A DNA stretch of 64,000 nt from Multifurca ochricompacta. Lineage: Eukaryota; Basidiomycota; Agaricomycetes; Russulales; Russulaceae. The notes beneath the pieces are model-generated. The model made no database searches. It was not told the DNA's origin and worked only from the letters and a program-made list of their open reading frames with translations. The position numbers were made by a program, and so were the translations under genes. Positions 11,594 to 21,413 of this stretch are shown here, in pieces (within the stretch, counting starts at the first letter, position 1; every line of letters begins with the position of its first letter). The DNA lies in contig WTXG01000001.1 in assembly GCA_022496185.1 (NCBI GenBank), positions 1-64,000 of the forward strand. The letters are read 5' to 3'.

Positions 11594-12897
11594 CACCCCC
11601 AAGCACCCAAGAACAATTAAAAGGGCAACCCCCAGACCCCGATTGAATTCCCCAGTACATGCTCTCCCAGCAACATTCTAACACCATACACTCTATCATG
11701 TCTTTCATCACTGCCAATGCTGCTGTTGACACCTTCACCTCCTCCACTGTAGTTGTCAAAAACTTCCCATCCACTCATCCCTCTACATGCCCCTCTTCTC
11801 CCATTGACTACAAGGCCACAGAAGCATGGGTCAAGAACCAATCCCCCAACCCCAATGACGACTTCGACCACTGTGAAGAGCCTCACCCAAATGACCTATT
11901 GGGTATGGAGATGGACAATGAAGTTCCCAAATTCCCATTCTTTGCCAACAACCCCAACTCATCAATGTATTTCCCCCTCGAGATCACCATGGCTGATGGG
12001 GAAGTCACCATTGCCAAATACATTTTTTACACCAACAGAGGGATGGATGTAGCTGGGTGCATGAAGAAGAATGGCCCAGTCTATGGGGCCCCAGTCTATC
12101 TGGAGGAAAGGTACACCAGTCATCTCCATCATATGATGAGTGATGAGCAACTTGGGCATTTGGCTGCTGACGACTCGCGAGCCTTTGCAATAGACAAGGT
12201 GCTGAATGACATGTGTCTTCCACACCTCAAAGCAGAAGTAATGAGGCTGCGGAAGAACCTGATGCTGTGAACCATGCTCAATAAGCAGTACAAAGAGCAC
12301 CCAAGAATGATGATGAGATTGACAAGCAGAATGTTTCAAGTAGAACAGGAGTTGGTGGAAATTTGGAAAAGGCTGGAGAAGGGAGACACATATCAAACCA
12401 TTGCCAAGAGGTACACCAACACTTACACATGACCCCTCCCTCCACAATCATTGGGGGCTGCCCTGACATTGTTGCCAAATCAATTTGAGATGCTGCATAT
12501 GCACAAGAACCCCCATGGAGAAACATGTTGGTGGTGCAACAGTAAGTACCATATTAGCTGGAACTGTCCCCTCAACTGCAAGTGGTGCTGCCACTGTCAC
12601 AGCAATCTGCACTGGAGTTGCTTCTGCATCTTTCATCATGTCGGCGTTGCTCTGATGATCATCAATCCATCTGGGTGGTGTGGCAAGTGTCTTCACCACA
12701 ACTCAGGTCATTGTGAGCTGGACTGCCCCATCCACAACTTATGTTACTCATGTGGACAACATGGCCCTTACGAGTTCCTCCACACTCATTGATGTCCCCA
12801 GGATTCAGACAAAGAGAATTACACCTTGGATGATTGTAATGTAGCCAATGATTATTTGGACTTGGTGCAGGATGATGATGGTACAGGTCATTTCTAG
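11590..12897 (+). pseudogene. G2 post-chromodomain zinc-knuckle ORF
   Basis: One frame without indels runs about 436 codons from an ATG overlapping the chromodomain stop (11590) to TAG 12895-12897. It is interrupted only by stop codons, such as TGA 12268-12270, several at positions where G1 has Arg. The first part is low-complexity. It is followed by a conserved region (NRGMDVAGC, PVYGAPVYLEE) and a mixed-charge helix. Four cysteine-histidine motifs follow: CWWCNSKYHISWNC at 12526-12567 (CX2CX4HX4C), CCHCHSNLHWSCFC (the same spacing), CGKCLHHNSGHCELDC (CX2CX6HX4C) and a CYSCGQHGPY cluster. The acidic tail is NDYLDLVQDDDG. Conservation between G1 and G2 indicates past selection on the protein. 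No enzyme motif is seen. Confidence 0.8.
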
Positions 12898-12928
12898 CCA
12901 GGTCTGCTAGAACCAGAAGAGGGGGTGA

Positions 12929-13506
12929 TGTTACAACCATTGCCAAGCAACCCCATTTTCTTCACTCTCCCTAATGAGGACCCTTCTTTACCACCCACCT
13001 TGCACTTCCTGATCATGTCTCTGTCCTGGGACCCATCACGTGCCCTCCTCCAATCCCCGTGACTTGCTTTGTACCTATTGACCCAGTGTTTGCCTATGTT
13101 TACTTATCTCTTTATCTCCTTATCTTTACGACTGGACACTTACTTAATTCCCTATCAGAAGCCAGGCTTTATGCTGTCTGCTTTTGTATATTCGGGCCCA
13201 CTTGACTCCGTTATCTTATCTATAGACACCCACTCGATTACATATATAAGCCTGCTGTAACTACCTTGTAGACTTCAGACTTGACTTATTGAATACATCA
13301 GTGCTTGTCTTCTGGATGTCCCTTTGGATCTCTGACTCGTCTGTCTCAGTGCTTTTGGCACTTTCCTGCTCAACATCATCTTAGGGAACAGCCCCTTTGA
13401 CTTTGACTCATCCCACTTGAACTCCAAGAAGCCTTATTGGTTTCTTATCCAAACGAATGAATGCTGTCACACAAGTTGTGTGGAACATCCCACACCGGGT
13501 GTAACA
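12929..13506 (+). repeat. G2 3' LTR
   Basis: A 578-bp LTR from TGTTACAACC to GGTGTAACA, preceded by the polypurine tract AGAAGAGGGGG. It shares blocks with the G1 LTR, such as the segment around CAGTGCTTTTGGCACTTT, but is a different subfamily. A TATA-like box is at 13243-13249. It is followed directly by copia A coding sequence, so G2 landed inside a copia RNase H gene. Confidence 0.9.
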
Positions 13507-13932
13507 AATGGAAAGTCTACTGGGGGCTATGTGGTGAAGCTTGGGACTGGTGCTGTCTCTTGGAGCTCAAAGTTGCAACCACTGGTGGCACTTTCCACTA
13601 CTGAGGCAGAGCATGTCTCAGCTGTGGAGGCCGGGAAAGAAATCCTTTGGATGTGACAATTTCTGGGGGAGATTGGGCGCCCTGTGTCCAGACCCTCCCT
13701 CCTGCACATGGACAATCAGTCTGCCATTGCAGTGAGCAAGAATCTGGAACACCATGGAAAGATGAAGCATCTTGATTTGCAGCTGTTCTGGCTCAGGGAC
13801 ACAGTGCAGGAGGGGCTGATTGAGCCTGTCTTTGTTTCCACTGAGGACATGGCTGCAGACATCTTCACAAAGGCACTCGATTGGGCAAAGGTGCTGAAAT
13901 GCACTGCAATGCTTGGCTTGGGCCCAGCATAA
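13507..13932 (+). pseudogene. Copia element A: RNase H fragment
   Basis: This is the C-terminal end of Ty1/copia Pol. It begins abruptly after the G2 LTR with STGGYVVKLGTGAVSW, then ALSTTEAEH, the catalytic-region segment LLHMDNQSAI, and DIFTKAL near the end. It stops at TAA 13930-13932. One in-frame TGA at 13654-13656 follows LWM, where copia proteins usually have Arg. The 5' part lies left of the window, beyond G2. Confidence 0.9.
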
Positions 13933-13956
13933 GGGTGGTGCACTGACATGGGGGAG

Positions 13957-14314
13957 TGTTGCTTGGGGTCAAAGAAGCACCAAGAATTCATCTCTTGGTC
14001 TGGGAATGATCAGGAATTGACCCTATGTGCCAATGCACCACCCACCTCCACAGCTGTGAAGGTATTCATCTGCATGACATTATTACATTGAGCATATGCA
14101 CTCCACAAATGCTTATGGACATCCTATCTATAATATTCATACCCACATGTATATAAGGACTGCAGAGAAGGGTCATCTCACTTAAAGTCTCATTCCCTTC
14201 TCTGCAGGTTAGTATTACTTCATCGTAGCAAACATAATATACTAAAAGTCTCATTCCCTTCTCTGCAGTCCCTTGTGTGCCCAAGCACATAAGGCCCCTT
14301 GTATCCATTCAACA
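13957..14314 (+). repeat. Copia A 3' LTR
   Basis: The 358-bp LTR starts TGTTGCTTGG after the purine tract GGGGGAG and ends ATTCAACA. It has a TATA-like box at 14150-14156. A 24-bp direct repeat lies at 14184-14207 and 14245-14268. A 13-bp inverted repeat pairs 14160-14172 with 14195-14207, just downstream of the TATA box. It is flanked on the right by the G3 element. Confidence 0.85.
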
Positions 14315-14415
14315 TGACAGATTCAGACAAGGAGAATTACACCTTGGATGATTGTAATGTAGCTGATGACTACTTGGACTTGGTGCAGGATGATGATGGT
14401 ACAAGTCATTTCTAG
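14315..14415 (+). pseudogene. Gypsy G3: tail of the post-pol zinc-knuckle ORF
   Basis: About 100 bp nearly identical to the end of the G2 ORF, encoding DSDKENYTLDD and the acidic tail ADDYLDLVQDDDG before TAG 14413-14415. The rest of G3 is left of the window because copia A is inserted here. It is the third independent copy of this tail in the window. Confidence 0.85.
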
Positions 14416-14446
14416 CCAGGTCTGCTAGAACCAGAAGAGGGGGTGA

Positions 14447-14926
14447 TGTCACAACCTTTACCAAGTGACCCTCTTTTCTTTACCCTCCCTAATGTGAACC
14501 CTGCCCTTCCACCTACTTTACACTTTCTGATCATGTCTCTGTCCTGGGATCCATCACATGCTTTACTCCCATCCCCATGACCGCCTTTGGCTTTGTTGAC
14601 TCAATACTTGTTCATGCTTGCTTTCTTATCTCCTTATCTTTAAGACTGGACACTTACTTAATCCCCTATCAGAAGCTAGGCTTTACACCATCTGCTTTCA
14701 TATATTTGGGCCCACTTGACTCCATTGTCCTTATCTTGTAGACACCCACTCAATTACATATATAAGTCCACTGTAGCTATGTTGTAGACCTCAGACTCAA
14801 CTTATTGAATACATCAGTGCCTGTCTTCTGGACATCTCCCTTGAACCTCAATTCACCCATCTCAAGTGCTTTCAGCCTTTTTCTGCTTAACATTGTCTTA
14901 GGGAGCAGCCCCTTTGACTTTGACTC
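14447..14926 (+). repeat. Gypsy G3 3' LTR, left segment
   Basis: The LTR starts TGTCACAACC after AGAAGAGGGGG and aligns with the G2 LTR. It is interrupted at 14926 by copia B and resumes after 20923. The last five bases, GACTC (14922-14926), are the left target duplication of copia B. Confidence 0.88.
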
Positions 14927-15273
14927 TATAGAACAGGTATGGTGCAGCCTACACTAGATACTACATTACTGCTAGCTATCTCACCTTTGATTTACTTTGA
15001 GACTTAGATGCAGTTGTTAATGCAATAGCAACTGCTTGATCTATAGCAGTTATACAGTAGTTTATATACAATTTAATGTACTATATCGGCTACTTAATTA
15101 TACAAGTGCGTTATCTTGTTATTGATGTGATTTGATCACATGCCCAATCTTAGATGTATATTCTAAGTAATCTAGCTAATTATGAATGCATTCTTACTTG
15201 CGTTATCTACGCATGATCACAATCATGTCATACCGCTATCCCGGAGCCTCTGTACCGGTATCTTGGTTCAACA
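14927..15273 (-). repeat. Copia B 3' LTR
   Basis: A 347-bp copy matching 20581-20923. It is the 3' LTR in the orientation of the element and lies next to the polypurine tract. Confidence 0.93.
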
Positions 15274-15319
15274 CTCCCCCTTGCTAAGTGCCACTGCTAA
15301 GCGTGCTAAGCAATTATCC

Positions 15320-18300
15320 CTACTTAGGTGAGTTAATCTCTAGCCCAAGTTGACTCCTGAATTTCAGGAATTTGATGTGTCCCAAATTCTTGGTGAACAT
15401 GTCTGCAGGATTTTCAGAGCCTTCTATAAAGAATAGCTCGATTTTCTTCTCCTGTACAATTTGTCTAATGTAGTGGAAGCAGATATCAATATGTTTTATC
15501 TGTCGCTCTTGTACAGGATTAGAGGCCATAAAGATGGAGCCTTGGTTATCACCGCAGAGGGGAATGGGTCCTAGATCAATGCCAATTTCGCTTAGAAGCA
15601 ATTTGATCCATACAATCTGTCATGTTGTGTCAGAAAGCGACATGTATTCTGCTTCAGTGGATGAGAGCGCTGTGGTCTTTTGCGCTCTAGAATTCCAGCT
15701 GAATATCCCATTCGCTATTTTCACCATATATCCAGTAGTAGATCGGCGATCTATTGGGTTTGATGCCCAATCAGAATCAGCGCACGCAATCAATCCGCCA
15801 TTTGATCTGCCATCATAGATAAGCGTGTAATCGGATGTGCCAGCTAAATATCGGCAGATATATAGCACTCAATCAAGATGATCTTGAGATGGATTAGTGG
15901 CAAATTGAGATAGCCTTGTAACTGCAAAGGCAATATCTGGTTGCATGCCCAACATAATGTAAAGTAATGAGCCGATTACTTGTTGGAACTTTGAACGAAT
16001 GGAAGGATCAGCAGGTTCAGTGTTAGGCTCTGGATGATAGCCTTCTGGGAGAGGAGTGGGCACAAATTTCGCGTTAAGCATCCCAAAGCATTGCAGCACT
16101 TTAGTTAGGTATGGCTGTTGATTAAGTAGAATTTTGCCATCCTTCCTAGTTATGTGCATTCACAAGAACTCCTTTGTATCTCCTAGATCCCTGCACTCCC
16201 ATTTGTTCATAAAGTCAGTTTTTAATTTTCTGACTAGGACTTCGTCATTCCCCATAAATAATGCATCATCAACATATACAATGATGACGATGATTGACCC
16301 ATTATTAGCCTTATATAGAAATAGGCCTGAGTCTGAGAGTAGGCGTTTACAGCCCATCGCTGCCATGGATTTATCCAGTGCCTTCCACCATGCTAAGGCA
16401 GCTTGTTTAAGACCATAAATGGCGCGTTGTAGTCATAGCACTTTGGTTTCTTGTCCTTTAATTTTGAAACCTTCAGGTTGTTCCATGTATAGCTCTTCAT
16501 CTAGTTCACCATACAGGAAAGCACTTTTGACGTCTAATCCAGTGATGTGCCAATCCTCAAGCGCTGCAAGCGCAAGCATCAACTGGACAGTCTCAAACCT
16601 TACAACAGGCGAGAATATTTCATTGAAGTCAATGCCTTCAACCTGAGAAAAGCCTTTGGCAACAAGCCTAGCTTTCTTACAACCATCAGATTTTTGGTCA
16701 AAGACCCATCTGTTTTTTATTGTCTTCCTCCCTTTGGGAGGGTCCACAAGCGTAAAGACGTTCTGTCTGTGAAGTGCCTCAAGTTCTTCGCAACAGGCAG
16801 TCTTCCATTCCTTTTGTTGCACGTCAGGCATGCGCAAAATATCTCTATATGTCCACTCTCATATATTGGACATGTCTAGTGGCTGTGAATCATGTGGAAC
16901 TGCTTTGGCGAGCAGATAATTCACAAATTCTCCTCCCCCTTCCTGGGCTAGTTGAGATACGAGATCTACTAGATCCTCAACTTCATCATCACTCCCCCTT
17001 ATGGGTGTAAGCAGATCGTCGCTAGTGCAGGCCGGAGTGTCGAGACTAGGACCAGGAACCTGTCTCAGACACATGGATGGAATCAGGGAGCTACCCTGAG
17101 GTTCCACTGCTCGTCTCCATTGCCGCATCCGCTGAATGTCTGTAATCTGATCGACGGGGTGCCTGTTATCCCCATAGACATTCCCAGGGTGAAGTGCAAC
17201 TTTCCTTTCCCATGTAGAGCACCGCAAAGGCACTGGTTGTTGTTCTGGCACAGGAGAAGGCAAGGGTACCTCTGGCTGTGAAGCACAAGGTTCTTTGTCA
17301 AGAACCTGAGGTCCTTCTATTTGTTTGGAAGGTGGAAGGCGAGATGGTAGGAAATCATCATTGTCCACTAAAGGAATGGGCTGTGTATCCGGCCCTTCAG
17401 TATGTAGAGGCTCATTCAGTTTTGTAACTCCACACCGTCTGGTGGAATCACACTTAGGGAAGAGATTCTCATCAAAGAGGGCTGTAGCTTGCGTGTATAA
17501 TTGATTATTGCTAAGCCTCATGAACAGATGGCCTTTAATGCCATCTGCCTGCCCAATGTACACCATAAGTTCTGACTTAGGTGCTAGTTTATTGCTGCGA
17601 CGTTCTTCAGGAATGTAGACATACACACCACATCCAAAGATGTGCAAATGAGATATCTCTGGTGCCTCTCCATGTAGTTTTTCATAAGGTGTCTGCCATT
17701 TCAGGCGACGTACAGGAGTCCTATTGTAGAGATGCACCACATGCAATACAGCAAATTCCCACCAAGAGTCTGGAAGACATGACTCAATGCACATCGATTG
17801 CGCTTTATCCATACAAGTGCGCATGAAGCGCTCTGCATGGCCATTTTGTTGGGGAGTATAAGGCATGCTCTGTAGGATTTTTATCCCTTCATCTTTTAGT
17901 ACATTCATAAATACATCAGACTTGTATTCGCCACCAGCATCAGACATCCACTCTTTAATGGTGGTGTTATGTTGATTTTTGATCATGGCAAGGAATTGTC
18001 GCAAAGCGTTTATTGCAGCAGACTTAGTGCGCAAACAGACAATCCACGCAAATGACATATAATCATCAATAAAGCTGATAAAATATTTGTATTTATGATA
18101 AGATTCTACTGGGAAGATCTTCAGATCTGAATCAATGTGCTCAAATGGCTTTGAGGCATGTGTTTCAGATGGGAGATAAGATTGCAAAGGCATCTTGCCT
18201 TGTGCACATCCCGGGCATAAGGGAGCTGTCTTCGGATAAGATAGATCTCGGGGGAATCCCTTAGTGTGATCTTTAGCATGACGTAAGACTTCCTTTGAAG

Positions 18301-20371
18301 GATGTCCTAGGCGCTTATGCATTTGATCGTAATCTACAGTGTAGATTGTGGAGTAAGATCATAAATTAGCAATCTTAGAATGAAGCCAATAGATAGTTTG
18401 GCCAGGAATTGCCGGATGGCATTGAATAACAGGGACTTTTGATCCCTTATTGCGCAAGGTTAATTGGTGTTTGTCCCCATAGACGTTCAGCCCTTGCTTA
18501 AGAAATTCTCCGACACTCAGGAGTCTCCCAGTAATATCAGGAATGTAATATACTGGATATAAGCGCGTAGTGCGCATTCTAGTGACTCCATTGTATGTGA
18601 CATTGTGTTCTAGTAGAACTGTACCCTTCCCTTTGATATAGATTGGCTTAGAAGCTGTTTTAACAGGCTCAGGGTTCGCCATGTCCTCATACTCAATGAA
18701 ATCGTCAAGAGAAAAGGTAAAGTGCAATGAAGCACCTGAATCTAAGAGCCATGTTATATGGCTATCATCCGTAGTCTTTCCTTTACATTTAGCACACAGG
18801 CAATTATGCCGCAACTCAAATATATTGGTACATGACCTAAAGTCATGTACTGTGCTGTTTACTCCTGCATAACAATGGCTCTCAATGGGGGGTTCCCTAG
18901 AAGCGCGAACTAAAGAAGCATAAATGCGTCTATGAGCTTTGCAGGGTAGAAGGAAAGGAGGGACGTACACATCTTGATCATTGTCCTCATCTAGACCAGC
19001 CAGATCAGCCAACTGATCATCAAGATGATCAGAACCCCAGTCCAGAGGATTATTGGGGTCCTCCTCCTCATCTTCTGAATCGATGTCGATAGGCAAGGGG
19101 GATCTGGTTTTCTTGCGGGGCGGCTCATCTCCATCCTCTTCAAGGTCCTCCAGTTTGGTCTTACTGGATGACGCTCTTGAGAATTGGTCAGTGATGCGGG
19201 CCTCAAGCAGTTTAATGTTACGAGAGGTCCCTGGCACACCTATATCGTCACACAGATCCAAGGCTTGGTTAAACACTTGATAGCAGCCAGGGATCCGCTC
19301 CTTAGGTGTGGTACGCATCACGATGCGAGGCCTTCCATTCCTGTAATGAGATTTAAACACAGGAGGTGAGGGAACAGATGGCGTGGTCATGAGATGAGGA
19401 GGAGGGAAGAACGCCTGATTGGCGATGTGAGAATGCTGCTGTCCCTTGGACTGCTGATTATCTCTATACTTCTTCCCGGCACGGCGCCTGCGCTGGAATT
19501 TCTGATCCGACTGCTTCTCCGCTTGCTCCGGCTGCTTGCCACTGAAGTGTTTCTGCTGATTAAAGCGAGGGTCACCCCGCTTCTGTTTGATTGCCAAGAG
19601 CTTATTAGCTGCATGAGGGTTCTTACCCCTGGATTGATCTTGCTCCCACTGAGCAAGCATGGCATTGCGGATTACAGCTAGATTAATGTTGGAAGGAGAT
19701 CTTCTGACAAGGATGGTGGGGATAAGGGCCTCCCATTTGGGAGGGAGCGTATGGAGCAGGAGCATGCCCTGCAAGACATCAGGGATGGTGACACTATTGG
19801 TCTCAAGGTGCTCAAAGGTGACCTCAAGGTGGTTAATCTGAGGCAAGGGGTGCTTGGCAGAGTCCAGGTGAAAGTTTAGGGCTTCTTTGAAGTCCCTAAA
19901 GATCGCAGCGGGCCCCACTGAGCCATACTTGCTCTTTAGACCGATCCATATAAGAAAGGAAGAGCCAGTTGAGGTATGTTCGTGCTGGATCACAGTGGAC
20001 AGCCTCAAGATTATAGTCCCGATCGCCTTGTTATCAGCGTGGTCCCATTCCTTCTGAAGTAATTTTTCATCTTCAGTGGGGTTCTGTTCATCCTTGGCAT
20101 TAGGACGAGGGTCAGAGCCATTCGTGACCTCCCAAAGCCCACTAGACATAAGGAAAGCCCTCATCACATTGGCCCAAGTGGAATAGTTAGATCCATCAAA
20201 GACGGGAATGGCAATGGTCAGTTGAGACACATTGTTAAGATTTGAGTAAGTGTTTTGGAAGCGTGAGTAAATGGTTTCTGTAAAAGAAGCCATAGTCAGC
20301 ATTGAATGCAACAAAAGATACTCAGAGCACAAAACAGAACTCAGGCTCTTAGAAACCATAGATGCGGCCAT
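15320..20371 (-). pseudogene. Copia B Gag-Pol polyprotein with six TGA codons
   Basis: A single frame of about 1684 codons without any frameshift. It starts at ATG 20371-20369 (MAASMVSK) and ends at TAG 15322-15320. Gag comes first and is followed by an acidic stretch with PPRKKTRS. Then come protease (LLDSGASLHF), the pre-integrase HHCC domain (HKRLGHPS, CPGCAQGK), the integrase core (FIDDYMSFAW, PQQNGHAERF), reverse transcriptase (LDVKSAFLYG, YVDDALFMGN) and RNase H (ALSSTEAEY, DMFTKNLG). In-frame TGA codons lie at 18361, 16861, 16435, 16162, 15871 and 15622 (first base, minus strand). Several are in contexts where copia proteins have Arg. No canonical CX2CX4HX4C knuckle is seen in Gag. Confidence 0.94.
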
Positions 20372-20554
20372 AAAGGCACAATGGTGAGCTTAGTAGTTTT
20401 TACGCAGCCTTAAAGAGCATTAGTAGTGCAGCCATAAAGGCACATGAACATTGCGTTCACTGGTAGCATCTACTTTTGCAGCCATATAGGCGCAGACACT
20501 TATCGCAGCCATTGAAGGCCAGAAAATGTTTATTGCGGCCATTAAAGGGCGCCA
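20364..20554 (-). repeat. Six degenerate repeats in copia B leader
   Basis: Copies of a unit resembling GCAGCCATAAAGGCAC (plus strand) begin at 20364, 20404, 20428, 20478, 20505 and 20536. On the element strand most contain ATGGCTGC or ATGGCCGC. This gives upstream start codons before the Gag ATG, which itself lies in the last repeat. Confidence 0.7.
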
Positions 20555-20566
20555 AGGGATGCCCAC

Positions 20567-20580
20567 CAGGGCCCATAACC
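20567..20580 (-). promoter_or_regulatory. Copia B primer-binding site, half-tRNA type
   Basis: Directly inside the 5' LTR the minus strand reads GGTTATGGGCCCTG. This is complementary to the anticodon arm of initiator tRNA-Met (CAGGGCCCAUAACC). Drosophila copia and yeast Ty5 are known to use this internal tRNA fragment rather than the 3' end. The exact tRNA of this fungus was not available to compare. Confidence 0.7.
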
Positions 20581-20923
20581 TATAGAACAGGTATGGCGCA
20601 GCCTACACTAGATACTACATTACTGCTAGCTATCTCACCTTTGATTTACTTTGAGACTTAGATGCAGTTGTTAATGCGATAGCAACTGCTTGATCTATAG
20701 CAGTTATACAGTAGTTTATATACAATTTAATGTACTATATCGGCTACTTAATTATACAAGTGCGTTATCTTTTATTGATGTGATTTGATCACATGCCGAT
20801 CTTAGATGTATATTCTAAGTAATCTAGCTAATTATGAACAGTTCTTACTTTGTTATCTACGTGTGATCACAATCATGTCATACCGCTATCCCAGAGCCTC
20901 TGTACCAGTATCTTGGTTCAACA
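20581..20923 (-). repeat. Copia B 5' LTR
   Basis: A 343-bp copy of the left LTR and the promoter end in the orientation of the element. It is followed on the plus strand by the target duplication GACTC (20924-20928). Confidence 0.93.
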
Positions 20924-21027
20924 GACTCATCCCCATTGAATTCCAAGAGATCTTATTGGTCTCTTATCTGACTACAAGTGTATGCTGTCACACAAGTCAT
21001 GTGGAACATCCCACATCAGACATAACA
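20924..21027 (+). repeat. Gypsy G3 3' LTR, right segment
   Basis: This completes the G3 LTR begun at 14447. It starts with the duplicated GACTC and ends GACATAACA at 21027, in register with the end of the G2 LTR. The sequence after it is no longer recognisable as part of the pile. Confidence 0.88.
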
Positions 21028-21413
21028 TCTTAGGTAAAAATTTCTTTGCCAGTCACTCCTTTCTTCCCCCCCTTTTTTCTTTACACCCAACCTACTGTAT
21101 TTCCACACACTCACTCAAACCACTTTCCCCTCTGGTGTTTTGCCAATGGGCATCCATGCCCACTCCACCCACTCAATAGTAGTTACTATGTCCCTGTAGT
21201 AGCCACACACTTTGGGCACTGGCCCTGATGTGCAAACATGAATGAAGTTGATTTCAAAAAAAAAAAGAAAAAAAAACACTACTGCATAGAATTAATAAAC
21301 AAGATTTAATAAATTATATAAAAAACTAAATAACCGCTTGCGAAAATGGATCACGTGGTATGTGTTGGTGTGCTTTCGCGCAACTTGACCAGCACACAAG
21401 TCGTTGCCTTACC
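21028..21413. other. Junction between transposon pile and gene region
   Basis: Unique sequence with C/T-rich tracts and an A-rich stretch (21257-21278), then AT-rich DNA up to the start of mL38. I see no gene or repeat in it. It probably holds the mL38 promoter. Confidence 0.5.

Larger units (their letters stand above)
14927..20923 (-). mobile_element. Nearly complete Ty1/copia element B
   Basis: A 5997-bp copia element on the minus strand, flanked by the 5-bp duplication GACTC (14922-14926 and 20924-20928). The empty site is visible in the G2 LTR, so the ends are exact. The left LTR is 14927-15273 and the right LTR is 20581-20923. Read on the minus strand, the LTRs begin TGTTGAACC and end GTTCTATA, a non-canonical TG..TA pair. 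The polypurine tract is next to the left LTR (CTCCCCC at 15274-15280, plus strand). The LTRs differ by a few substitutions and indels, and several of the substitutions are CpG transitions. Confidence 0.95.
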
